Source of the DNA: Macrotrachela quadricornifera
Lineage: Eukaryota > Rotifera > Eurotatoria > Philodinida > Philodinidae
Assembly: GCA_022393335.1 (NCBI GenBank)
Contig: JAJEKB010021216.1
Span: forward strand, 221,738 to 285,737
Length of the DNA stretch: 64,000 nt
Reading direction: 5' to 3'
Shown here: one piece after another, positions 45,731 through 55,959 of the stretch
How positions within the stretch are numbered: the first letter of the stretch is position 1
Layout: each line of letters starts with the position of its first letter
Position numbers and translations under genes: made by a program
Notes under the pieces: generated by a model
Databases searched by the model: none
What the model was told of the DNA's origin: nothing
What the model saw: the letters and a program-made list of their open reading frames with translations, nothing else

Positions 45731-47430
45731 ACATTTTTTTTCACAAAAAAATATGTACAGTAGTTGGTTACCATGTCCATGAATCATCTATCCTATATGT
45801 TTTCGAAGGTGATTTATCAGCTGCATAAGGAGACGTTATATCTAGAAATCCCATCTTTTAAAAATTACTTTGCCTTAAGTCAAAAGTATTGATTATGTCA
45901 AAATGAGATATATGTTTAAATTCGTCTTTGCTCTGTAAAACCTACTTTTATTACATAACATAGCTGATACAAATTCATTCAGAGTATCTGTAATAGATTT
46001 ATTCATCTTAAAACTTTGATGAAAGTCGTTTGTTATCCTACCGTTGTTATGAGGGAATAGAATATTTAGATAGGTTTTGGGCAAGTGTGATAGAAAATTG
46101 GATCCGTATTCGTAATACTCACTACAAAAATCAGGCATGAAAAATGTGACTACCCTCTTTAAATCTGCAGAGTATGTACTCAGAGCGTTCTTTATTGGCA
46201 GACTCTTATTATGAATTCATCAGCCGGTAGAAAAATTTGAAAATGGCTACTGGCTACTAGCTAAAGTAAATGTGTACTTCGAAGAAACCTTCATTTTCCT
46301 GTTTTATTGGGTTACAGATAATCAACAACTGGCTGATACAAGTATTTTAAAAAATTTGAATCTATTACCTCTATTGTTGTAAGAAATTCGAAATATTTGA
46401 CTAGAACTATATGTAAAAAAGAGTGATATAACAGTTTTCCGCAATTTTTCCGCTTTTGGAAATTTTCTTCCCGTGTTTTCCGTTTTTTCGAAGAAAAAAT
46501 CCGCTTTTTTGATCCAATGAGGTGGCGTCTCTGATTTTAGATGTTTAGCTGTAGTAAAAAACGAGCTTTTTCATCCATTGACAAAATATTATTTTGTTCT
46601 GAATTAGAGGCACTGGATCTCCATGTAGTAAGTGACTGAGATTTTTTCTGATGGAATTTCATGGAACTCATACCTATTTAGAAAAAACTGAGCAAATATT
46701 TAATAATTGTTAAAAAAACCGAATATCATCTTGCTCGAATTTGATTAGTTCAACTGCTTTTCTTTCGCAATTTCTCTTCTTTTAAGGAGAATATGGTTTA
46801 GTTACGACCATGGTAATGCTATGCTTCCTATACGAGTGGTTCACTGACATTCCTGATTCTGAAGCTGTTTGACTTCTCAACTATCTTTTTTCTTTCTTTT
46901 CCTGAAGAGGTACCAATGAAATGAAAGTAGAACGTCGATGTATAAAAAGAAAAAAGAAGGTAAAAAAAATCATTTAGTAAACATTGATATTAGCAAGTAA
47001 ATTAAAGCTAAAAAACTACTAAAACCTACATTGGCAATGATACAAACACGTGTCAATCAAATTGTGTGAGGATCTGAGAATAAGAATAGCTTTTGTAGAT
47101 GTACATATGATATAAAACAAACCCTAAACTTTTATCTGTATGTTTGGTACTTAATCTTCTAATTATCCTGACAATTAATAATCAGTCATCCTCATCTTTA
47201 AGAAAGTTATTATATTTTATAATATCATTTAAAAGAAAGTCGTCCAGCATAAGTGTCATCAATCAAAACATTTATTTTTATTCATCGATTGATTTCTCGT
47301 AAGGTCAAACCAATAAATAAGCAAAGCATAAATAGATATTCTCTACTATCCCATTTTGATCCTTTTCAAATATTATTGTTACATAATTTTCAAAAGTCTA
47401 TTTCGAAAGTCCAATGCTCCTCCACACTAT
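45731..47430. other. Intergenic DNA
   Basis: No gene supported. At about 46510-46538 a segment reads inverted as CAGAGACGCCACCTCATTGG, similar in type to a hAT end, but I found no partner end. Confidence 0.35.
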
Positions 47431-49824
47431 TTACTCTACAAGACCTTTATATATGGCATCACCCATCAAGCATGTTTGCTTAGACTCTTTGTAATCATGT
47501 ACTCTGACAATGTCAGATCCTGAACCTATGGCAGCCATAAGAACAGCACAACTTCCAATCACCCGTTTATCTGCTTGTGGTTCCCTTGTTATTGTTCCAA
47601 TAAACTTTTTTCTTGAAGCACCAAGTAGCATAGGCAGCCTTTGAAGACTGATGTATTCCTGATGATATTGACAAGAGTAGTTCTTAATCACAGGAATAGA
47701 TTTGATGATTGAAATATTTTGTTTGCCACCTTTGGCAAAGCCCAAACCAGGATCAATTATAAGTTGCCATCTTTTTATGCCTTTTGCGATACAAGAATCC
47801 ACGACACTGCTTAGCTCTCTGGCTACCGCTTTTGCTATGTTTAGATCAGATGTAGTCAATCTGAGATGCTCATACTTGTCAAGATCAAGATATTCGACTT
47901 GCTCAGAAGATGCTGTAGAATCATAATCATTCATCTTTGTCATTGTCTGTATTGTACCTCTGATATGATTAATGATATAAGGAACACCAGTTTTAGCAAT
48001 AACATCGTACATTTTGTCATCAAAAGTTCCACCACTAATGTCGTTGATGATATCCGCTCCTAGCTCCAGACTTTTCTCTGCTACATTTGCCCTGTACGTG
48101 TCGATACTGATAACTACATCCTTTAGAGCAGCATCCGACGAGTTTCGTATAGCTTCAACGATGGGCAGAACTCTGGACAGCTCTTCTTCTTCTGAAGGCT
48201 GGATGGAATTTGGTCTAGTAGAACATCCACCGATATCGATAATGTCCACGCCTTCTTTCACCATATTGAGAGCAGTTTCAAGTGCTGCCTCAACAGATGT
48301 ATTTTTTCCCCCATCGGAGAACGAGTCCGGTGTAACATTCAAAGCACCCATCACAAGAGTTCTATGCGTATTCTGTAGCATGTCGAATTTCAAATATTTC
48401 TCAGTGGCTCTTGGTAGAGGAATGATGCTGAAAAGATCAATAGACTCTTGGATCGTAGAATCAATCACGTTATCCCCATTCATATTCTTTGCGGATTCGA
48501 AAAGTTGCTTCAAATGATCGTGATATGACTCCCTTGTTACAGGATGTACTTCCGATCGACCAATCAGTTCGCATATGGGAACCAACACAAAAGATCTTTC
48601 AATGAGTCGAATATGAGGTATATTAAGATCAGGCTCATTGAGAATCAAATTATCATAAAGCAAGATATCGAGATCGATGTTTCTGGGTCCATTAATAAAA
48701 TCCTTGACTCTTTGCAGGTTTTTGTATTCGATGTCTTTGAGCGTAGCCAGGAGATTGCGAGGTGATAGAGTCGTAGACGCCTTAACAACTCCATTTACGA
48801 AATTGGGCTGATCTAAGTAGTACATTGGCTTGGACTCGTATAGAGTCGACGTGTTAACGATCTTAATGCCCTTGGAGTTCATATGCTCCAAAGCAGATTT
48901 AATATTCAATAACTGATTTCCTTGATTAGAACCAAACGCAATGTATACAGTGTGGTCTTCGTTTTGCGAGAGAGAAGTCGCTATGTTCAAGTTGGGAACG
49001 AAGTATTTGCTGTGTTCTACGCAAGAGAAAGAGTTAAAATCTACCACCGACAAATCTCTGACGTCGCTCCGTGATTTTTCAATACCGACTCCAACACCAT
49101 CAGTAAACAAAGCGGCATTTGGTTTTAAAGCATCAACCACACAGTGTGAGACATACTTATTTTCGGAAAGTATGATATTTGCAACGTTCGATACGAGGGC
49201 TTCGACTGTTTTGAAATTGGATCGCTCTACATGGTCGACTATAGTGTTGATTATATGGTGATACTCTAACTTGGGTGAGTTTTCGAAATCATAATGAATC
49301 TTCAAGTCTAAATCGACAGTCTGTCTCTGGAACTTCTCAAAGGTAAATGCATCAATAATAGTCAGAAGTCGAAGACTATGAATTTTGATTTTATCAGGGA
49401 TTGTATCGAATTTTCGGATCATGTTAGTTGCGTCTATGAATCTTGTCATTTCAACTTCAATATGATCACAACGAATCACAGACTTGAAAGATTTTATAGA
49501 TAGAATGATGGGATGGCCTTTGGAGTTATTTTCATCGTTTAGAAGGACTTTAAAAAGCGAATCTGCAAATTTTTCAAGCGATTGAAAGTTGTAATGTTCT
49601 TTAGATTTGGCAAAAGAGGCAAGATTTCTTGTTATAGTGGCATAGTTTGACGAATATTCGAGATCACCTGTAGCATTGGCCTGTTCAAACGATGTTTTGA
49701 GGTTGATCGAAACACTTAGTGGCTGTAGCGCAGGCTGCGATCCAAGGTCTTTGCCAATAATGGCAGATACCTGAAGGTTTTTAATATAAACATTATCTCG
49801 GAGATTTTGTATATCATGTTCCAT
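47431..49824 (-). CDS. FOL1: Trifunctional folate synthesis enzyme (DHNA, HPPK, DHPS), fungal FOL1 type
   Basis: An intronless frame of 816 residues if counted from the Met at 49881. The second Met (49824, 797 residues) fits better because the first domain begins near residue 30. Numbering from the upstream Met, two dihydroneopterin aldolase-type domains lie at about 30-148 and 164-270, as in fungal FOL1. HPPK follows at about 310-455 (VYIAFGSNQGNQLLNIKSAL; signature GPRNIDLDILLYD). DHPS covers about 505-816 (VMGALNVTPDSFSDGG; DIIDIGGCSTRP; ADIINDISGG; IIDPGLGFAKGGKQN; LLGASRKKFIGTIT; IVRVHDYKES). All diagnostic motifs are intact. The enzyme makes 7,8-dihydropteroate from dihydroneopterin and p-aminobenzoate. 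Animals lack this pathway, so the gene is most likely acquired from a fungus-like donor. Lack of introns and higher G+C than the flanks agree. The rest of the pathway (GTP cyclohydrolase, PABA and dihydrofolate synthases) is not in the window. Confidence 0.93.
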   Translation of the reverse strand: MEHDIQNLRDNVYIKNLQVSAIIGKDLGSQPALQPLSVSINLKTSFEQANATGDLEYSSNYATITRNLASFAKSKEHYNFQSLEKFADSLFKVLLNDENNSKGHPIILSIKSFKSVIRCDHIEVEMTRFIDATNMIRKFDTIPDKIKIHSLRLLTIIDAFTFEKFQRQTVDLDLKIHYDFENSPKLEYHHIINTIVDHVERSNFKTVEALVSNVANIILSENKYVSHCVVDALKPNAALFTDGVGVGIEKSRSDVRDLSVVDFNSFSCVEHSKYFVPNLNIATSLSQNEDHTVYIAFGSNQGNQLLNIKSALEHMNSKGIKIVNTSTLYESKPMYYLDQPNFVNGVVKASTTLSPRNLLATLKDIEYKNLQRVKDFINGPRNIDLDILLYDNLILNEPDLNIPHIRLIERSFVLVPICELIGRSEVHPVTRESYHDHLKQLFESAKNMNGDNVIDSTIQESIDLFSIIPLPRATEKYLKFDMLQNTHRTLVMGALNVTPDSFSDGGKNTSVEAALETALNMVKEGVDIIDIGGCSTRPNSIQPSEEEELSRVLPIVEAIRNSSDAALKDVVISIDTYRANVAEKSLELGADIINDISGGTFDDKMYDVIAKTGVPYIINHIRGTIQTMTKMNDYDSTASSEQVEYLDLDKYEHLRLTTSDLNIAKAVARELSSVVDSCIAKGIKRWQLIIDPGLGFAKGGKQNISIIKSIPVIKNYSCQYHQEYISLQRLPMLLGASRKKFIGTITREPQADKRVIGSCAVLMAAIGSGSDIVRVHDYKESKQTCLMGDAIYKGLVE

Positions 49825-49881
49825 TTTGGAGTTAAGACGAGTATATATTGAAAGTATATCTCTAAGATGCGACAGAACCAA

Positions 49882-50617
49882 CTGAATTCTTTTTTGTTGA
49901 AAATACCCTTACATCTGAAGAAAAAGTGACTGATATACGTTATTTGAAAAAAATTATCATCAAACAAAATAAAGTGGACTGATAAGCAAGCAAGAAATTT
50001 TACACAAGAAGGCTATTTATCGCAACCGAGCGACTTGAGCGAAAAAGTAAGCGAAATGAATCATGCAGAATGATCGTGGAAACAAAGATTCGGTAGTAAA
50101 CTTATTTTGATGAGTCGAAATAAAGGTTTCGTAGACTCTTTTCCGTAGATGTACCTTTCATCTAAACTTTAATTAACGCCCACCGATACAATAGAGAATA
50201 AGAAAAACAGTGATGAGATACTTACGCAAAAAAAAACGAATAACTACATGTTGTTATCGTGATAAAAATTGACGCACTTTCTCATCTTACAAAGAAAGAT
50301 CGTTGGGTGTGATCCAGAGATTTTGATGAAACTTACATAGATTTGCTAACACGTTGATTGTCCAATGCATCATATGATATTGGAAGCTAGATTTTGCTAA
50401 ACGTAATTAGCTGACTGCACATGAACTATTAGAACGTATTGGTACAATGTAAAGAAGTATTCTAGTTCTTGGTTGAATCACATATGATGCACTGGACATA
50501 ATAAAATCCTAAACATAGTGCTTTACTTTTATTTGAGAAAAAAGTGAATGGTCAATTTCAGATGGCTGTTTACCGATTTAAATGAAAATAAAAGAAAGGT
50601 CACAACCCATGAAAAGA
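49882..50617. other. Upstream region of the folate gene, with a 140-bp palindromic MITE
   Basis: 50359-50498 begins TGTCCAATGCATCATATGAT and ends ATCACATATGATGCACTGGACA in inverted form, a small inverted-repeat unit with no coding capacity. The remainder is ordinary AT-rich sequence that presumably holds the promoter. Confidence 0.5.
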
Positions 50618-50892
50618 AAAGATCAGAAAAATCAGACTTTTAATCTAATAATATAATGGTACTATTATAACCTTATTTTATTCAAATTTTTTAACATGAA
50701 AAAATCAAAGTTACAGGATTTTTGAATTTTTTTCCATCAATTGCAACTAATTTTTTTTACAATCAATTAAAACTATTTGAAAGAAATCCAAAATCCTTGA
50801 ACTTTGATTTTTTCATATTGAAAAATCTAATTAAGATCAAGTTATAATGGTGTCATTATAATAGATTAAAAATCTGATTTTTTCCCATCGTT
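50618..50892. mobile_element. AT-rich fold-back MITE
   Basis: The left arm (AAAAATCAGACTTTTAATCT then GTTACAGGATTTTTGAATTT) is repeated inverted in the right arm (AGATTAAAAATCTGATTTTT at about 50863-50882). Both arms contain ATGAAAAAATCAAAGTT/CAAGGAT-type blocks. Arms are about 110 bp with a short centre. Confidence 0.6.
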
Positions 50893-51239
50893 TGTTTTTG
50901 CATGGTAAGTTTCAATAATGATGTTTAATGACACTCTATTAGAGACGTCTTCCTTCGTGTAAACGAATATCCAAACTGTTTATTCGAAAAACAAAAAAAA
51001 AAGAATGTATATAAGAGATAACAGTAAAACAGATGGAGAACAGTATGTGAAGGTATGTATCTGCACATGCTTCCCCACTAAGGAAAAAAATGTGCCCACA
51101 CATTTGATGATATCGACACGTGAAAAGAAAAAGAAAAAAAATACATAATATAAGGAACGATGACAACAATAAGTTCAAGTGTATGAAGAAGAAGAGAAAA
51201 AAAAGAAAGATACAGGATAGTAATGTTAATGCACCAATA

Positions 51240-53250
51240 ATAAGTGATGAGAAAAATTCAGAATTTAAGAGCTGAAATAGTTGGTAAATATGGAGTTGGA
51301 TGATTAGAAGTAGCTGATGTATAATTGGATGTTGTAGACGGATGAGATAAGAAAGGATAATATAATGATGGTTGTATTGGTGGAGATGAATCGAAACGGT
51401 GGTGATATTGATGTAACGCCATCAATGGGAACAGGAGAGGATGTAGCTGGGAAAATCCAGAATTTTCTATTGTAGTAAGTGTTGGTGATTGAGCTTGGTG
51501 AATATGATGGCGGGCACGTCAACATAGATAAACGATGATGATAAAGATTAATAATGAGATAAGTCCAAGACCGCCTAGTGTGGCAAAGACGATGGTGAGG
51601 AGCCAACTAGTGTCATTATGATGGATACTATGTGATTGTTCCGGAACATTAATCCGACTGTGTACCACGGAGTTTAAGAATCGTTTGAGACATTAAGTAA
51701 TGGCGACAGTGAGTGGAGACAACAATAATATGGCAAAGAGAATGATCATTATATTGGAAGACAAATTATCAAAGAGGTGGAAAAAAAAGACAAATGAAGA
51801 AACGAATGTATAAGTATAGAAGGCGAAGACAAATGATAAAAATAATAAATACCCATGAAAGAATCTGATGAATAAGATAGAAAGAAAACAAGGGAGAAAA
51901 ATAGAAAAGAAGGGGAAGACAGAAAAGAGAGCAGTTACGTATGTGATGACCATGGAAATAATGGAATCCACAGTAACTTGCCGGGTCGGATGATGTTGTG
52001 CGGTGAAGGTAAGAGATGAAACGTGTTGGTGGAGTTTTTGAACATGGTGGGGATCGATTTGTGGTGAAACCATAGGATCTTGAGGGTCACAAGGAAACAC
52101 CGATGAACGACCATACATTAATTCGAATGGAATGATGTTGGTTGTGGAATAAGAATTGGTGTTGTAATTGAAGATAATATATGGTAATTGATCGTCCCAG
52201 TCAGAACGAAAGGAGTTGGATAGTGAAGCAATTTTTGAATCCATGGTACTATTGAATCTCTCGATTTGACCATTGGTTTGGGAATGGGATGGAGTACAGC
52301 ACAGGTGAACAATGCCAAGACGTTTGAAGAGTTGATTCATCATGTTAGAAGCAAAATGAGTGCCATTATCAGTTAGAATGCATTTACGTGTACCATATCT
52401 ACAGATGACTTCGTCTTGAAGAAAGCGGGCAACAGTATCAGCAGTACAATCTCGAACAGCTTTAGCAATAACCAATCTGGATAGAACATTAGTTAAAGAA
52501 ATAATATATTTGTTGCCACGTTGACTTGTAGGAGAAATAGGTCCATGAAAATTCATAGCTAATAATTGCCAAACACCTGCTGGAGGTTCAATAGGTTGAA
52601 GATGACCAGATGATTTTCGACGAAGAGGATTGTTTTGATTACAACGAAAACAAGATTTGATATAATTAGTAATATCTGAACGCATGGTGTCCCAATAGTA
52701 ACGAGCTTTAATTTTTTGGATGGTTTTATCACGACTGAAATGAGCACTATTAGCAGATGTATCATGATAGATCTTCATAATATCACCACGAATTGGACCT
52801 GGTGGAACATAAGGGACTGGTTTACAGTTGAAGTTCTGATGCATCGTGAGACCGTCAGAAAGCAAATATCAGTGTATATGTGGTGAAGTGTGGAGGGTAC
52901 GAATGATATGTTGAGTAATCGGCTTAAGTTGTTGAGCATCTTGCAGGACAGAAAGATCACCAGCAAAATTAATTCGAAAATCATCCAGCGTCGAGGAAGA
53001 TGCTGGAGGACATGAATTGATGGAAGGGTCACTGGTGGCGATGGTAATAGTAGCGGGATCAGCTGTGAGAAGTTGTTTTGCACGAGATCGAGTAGTGCGA
53101 CCATATTGATACTTGGTGTTAGAGGTGTATTAAGAAAAAAATCAGTAGTAGTTTGAGTTGCAGTAGAAGTGAAGGTAGGTTGGATATCAGAATCCGGATC
53201 ATGTGATGCAGAAAATTGATAAAATCAGCTAAAAAATACTAATTAATATA
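51240..53250 (-). mobile_element. Decayed Ty3/gypsy-like retroelement: integrase and env-like remnant
   Basis: Read on the minus strand, 53250-52866 carries the tail of pol before integrase (TTRSRAK... then LKPITQHIIRTL) with a TGA and apparent frameshifts. Integrase follows at 52865 to about 51960. It has the HHCC finger (ending CFRCNQNN), a core with ILTDNGTHFAS and TNGQIERFNS, and the C-terminal PFELMYGR. The first catalytic Asp, normally in a MDFxGP motif, is Asn here (MNFHGP), so it cannot be active. Past the integrase the frame enters hydrophobic sequence ending in a signal-peptide-like MIILFAILLLSPLTVA and a stop. Then, in another frame at 51680-51240, comes a membrane segment (VFATLGGLGLISLLIFIIIV) with a short tail and an in-frame TGA. 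This fits an env-like third ORF that has lost its middle. Bdelloid LTR elements with env-like genes are known. LTRs were not identified. Confidence 0.75.
51693..52865 (-). pseudogene. Integrase of the Ty3/gypsy-like element
   Basis: A 390-codon open frame. About the first 300 codons are integrase. From the N-terminus: an H-x-H...CxxC zinc-binding domain, the DDE core (Asn replaces the first Asp in MNFHGPI; Asp in LTDNG; Glu in GQIERFN), and a short C-terminal part before QHHPTRQVT. The remaining roughly 90 codons are very hydrophobic and out of character with integrase. They appear to result from a deletion joining pol to the leader of an env-like gene. Loss of the first catalytic Asp plus stop codons upstream make the copy dead. 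Confidence 0.75.
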
Positions 53251-54700
53251 CCACGTGATATTTCGATATCTATTTCTCAGATATCATCATCAGACGATGT
53301 AGGATCTTGTTTTAGTAGTAATTCGATTTAATTTGTTGGAATTCGTGAAGAAAGAGTGAAATTAGATTAAGAAAGTTATAGAAATGTTGAAGGAGATGGT
53401 TAATTTTTTTTACTGTGTGTTTCATAGTATCTGATATTAAATGTATGTGATGTTGATTTTATTGAGGTAGACGTTTAATTCTTGTGATTAAGTTATTTGC
53501 TTGTCCTAGAGAACTGGTTTAGTAGTATTAGCGCGATTATCAGTGGAGTAGATTACTGGAGTTAAGGGTATGTATCTATTTAGTGTTGGATTGTATTGGT
53601 AGTTCATTTGTCGTAATGGAATGATTAATAGTTTCTTTTTTGTTTTTAGTTTAGGTAGAGTTATAATTTTGAAGAATATATTTGTTTAGCAGCGTGTTAT
53701 GATATTTTATAAAGAATAAAGTATACGAAATTTTGATTTGTTTTCTAAATGTTGTTTTTATTTTTTTTTCGTATTCCTTCTCGATAAATGTAATGTGGAA
53801 TTGAGCGGACGCCCTTATTTAGTTCTGTTTTTTTTTGTTTAATAAGCAAAGACTCTTTGATTGCTAATTTATATTTATATTTTTCTTTTAGTTGGATATT
53901 GAAATCATTGTTTGCAAAGTTATGATCGGTCGTAAAATAATGCTTGACGATGACGCTTTTTGGAATGGGTGAGTGTGTGTTTTTCTTTAATTATTGCGGA
54001 GTTTTTCACAAGGTTTCCAATTTCATCTTTAATCGATTCTATAGGTAAGGTTGGTAATTTAGCTGTTTGTGATCTAGTAACCGATCCTCTACATTCTATC
54101 GTGTTTTTGATCGTTGAGGTGTTCCGTTTCAGAGTTTGCTTCGGTTTTAATTTCCCATTTTTTTTTAAACATAGATCTTGTTTTTGGTAATTGAGGTGTT
54201 CATGTATACGAGTTTTTAAATGTCGAGAAGTTTTACCCAGGTAATGAACTTTACATTTAGGACAAGTGGCTTCGTAGACAACCCGCGCCTGCATCTGATC
54301 GGCAATCGGATCTTTTAAAGTGGAACCACTACCAATACTTTCTTTTACATCGTATACAACTCGAATTTTCTTTAGTGGATAATCCTTATTAGCAGCAGCA
54401 ATTATTCGGTTTGCATATACTCGACTTAGTGATCCTCTATAAGGTACACGAAGAACAACAGTATTAGTAGTTGGTGATGCTGCTGGTAACAGAACAGGAG
54501 GAGTATATATGGCATTCAGTTGACGTCTGATAAAGGAATCTGCAATAGAATTTGGATATCCATTATGAATTGTTAGTGTACTGATAAATTCCAACTCCTC
54601 ATGTAGAGTAGTATATGATGAGCAAATTTTAATGGTTCTGTAAACATCTATCATGGCACAATTTGTTTTGATCTGATCAGCCGGTATGTTTAATCAAATA
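53230..54700 (-). mobile_element. Penelope-like element, 5'-truncated, with GIY-YIG endonuclease
   Basis: The main frame (54654-53920, extended upstream in frame to about 54695) starts at the end of the reverse transcriptase, with the thumb-like ICSSYTTLHEELEFI and NGYPNSIADSFI. It then runs into the endonuclease: VVYEATCPKCKVHYLGKTSR with HLKTRIHEHL, the CCHH-type start of a Penelope GIY-YIG domain. The frame ends early at RQALFYDRS. The proper continuation (TTDHNFANNDF... through KGVRSIPHYIYREGIRK) lies in another frame down to about 53760, so one small indel in the ACACAC tract near 53975 has broken it. Most of the reverse transcriptase is missing, a normal outcome of target-primed insertion. 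The 3' flank ends beside gypsy pol sequence, which suggests insertion into that element. A hammerhead-like motif lies near its 3' end. Confidence 0.8.
53234..53306 (-). ncRNA. Hammerhead-ribozyme-like motif of the Penelope-like element (candidate)
   Basis: On the minus strand the sequence CTGATGA is followed, after one extra T, by a perfect 7-bp stem (GATATCT, loop GAGAAAT, AGATATC), then GAAA, then a 4-bp stem (TATC, loop ACGT, GGTA) and TA. This is the order core, stem II, GAAA, stem III, cleavage site of a type I hammerhead with a minimal stem III. Penelope-like elements are known to carry hammerhead ribozymes in their terminal repeats. Against it, the extra T sits between core and stem II, and I could not find a good stem I partner in the flanks. 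Confidence 0.4.
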
Positions 54701-54861
54701 TTATTTGACTCATTCATCAAAATGCATTGATGCTGTGTCGCGTTGTGTTTTATTTGAATACGTTTAAAGAATATGAACATATATTCCAGTGAAAAACAAT
54801 ATCAGTTTCTATAAAATTTTATCAAGTTATCAATCGGATTATTGTGCACTAAAATTAAAAT

Positions 54862-55553
54862 TACTTAGGACAATCCAAAAATAGTGGCCATCCTATCATA
54901 TTTTCGTATAAACCACTTCAAAAAAACTTTCTCTTTTTATGAACAGATAGAGCGTCTTTTGCTCTACCTTTCTCTGCTATTTGATCACTATTCCAGTCAC
55001 ATCATAATAGTAAAATTTCGATAAAAACTGTTTTTTTGTTGAAAACTTGCTGGTAGCATTTGGATCATAATGTGTGGGACAGTTTTGTATTTCATTTTAT
55101 TATTACCTAATAAGTTGTATTAAAAAGAGCAATTATCAAAAGATGCGATAGAAAAATAAACGAATTTGTCTTTTTCCGAAAAACAATCCCGTTTTCGCCA
55201 TTTTGAAAATAAAAAGTGCAAATATAAAATGAGCAGTTCTCTATAAATTGTAGAACTTTTCATGCTGCATCTTGTAGTATATTTTGTTTTTCAATACAAC
55301 TTATTCAGTAATAATAAAATGAAATACAAAACTGTCCCACCCATTATGATCCAAATGCTACCAGCCAGTTTTCAACAGAAAACAGTTTTTATCGAAACTT
55401 TACTATTATGATGTGGCTTGAATAGTGATCAAATAGCGGAGTGAAATAGAACAAAAGACGCTCAATCTGTTCATAAAAAGAGAAGCTTTTCTTTTGAAGC
55501 GGTTTATACAAAAATATGATACGATGGCCATCATTTTTGGATTGCCTTAAGTG
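54862..55553. mobile_element. Fold-back element with GGACAATCCAAAAATAGTGG ends
   Basis: The left arm (54862 to about 55140) and right arm (about 55295-55553) are inverted copies, around 90 percent alike by eye. Shared blocks include CAATCCAAAAATAGTGGCCATC, TTTATGAACAGAT-GAGCGTC and GGTAGCATTTGGATCATAAT. Only about 150 bp separate them. No coding frame is present. It lies between the Penelope-like element and the NOX gene. Confidence 0.75.
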
Positions 55554-55959
55554 TAATCGATTGAAATCTTCCCAAATTAACGATAATTTGATGTTTTATC
55601 ATAAATAATTTTCTGAATCAACGTAGAATTTTAAGTAGAGATTACATTTTAACTTTAAAAGATTAAAGTTAAAGTAACTAAGTTGTCAAATTTTAAAAAC
55701 TATGTTTAACAAAGTTAAAATGCCATCCCTATCCATCTTTTCTTACATAGAAAGAGCTACTATATCATCCCTGTAGTGATAATGACGTAGATATGTGAAA
55801 TCTAAAAGCGAATTTCATTCATATAGGCTTGAAAATGAAGAATGCCTCATACCAGTAAGGAAAAAAGCCTGCCAGTTACAATGCTGACTTTAAATATATA
55901 TTTAAACATAGAAATTGACAAAAAAATTCAATTAATGTTCCTTGGATTTAATTACAAGT

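Noticed and set aside
46440..46540. Possible hAT end (inverted CAGAGACGCCACC)
   Set aside because: No matching second end or 8-bp duplication found nearby.
51520..51540. TGA in the env-like remnant as recoded selenocysteine or Trp
   Set aside because: The copy is already broken elsewhere; no reason to invoke recoding.
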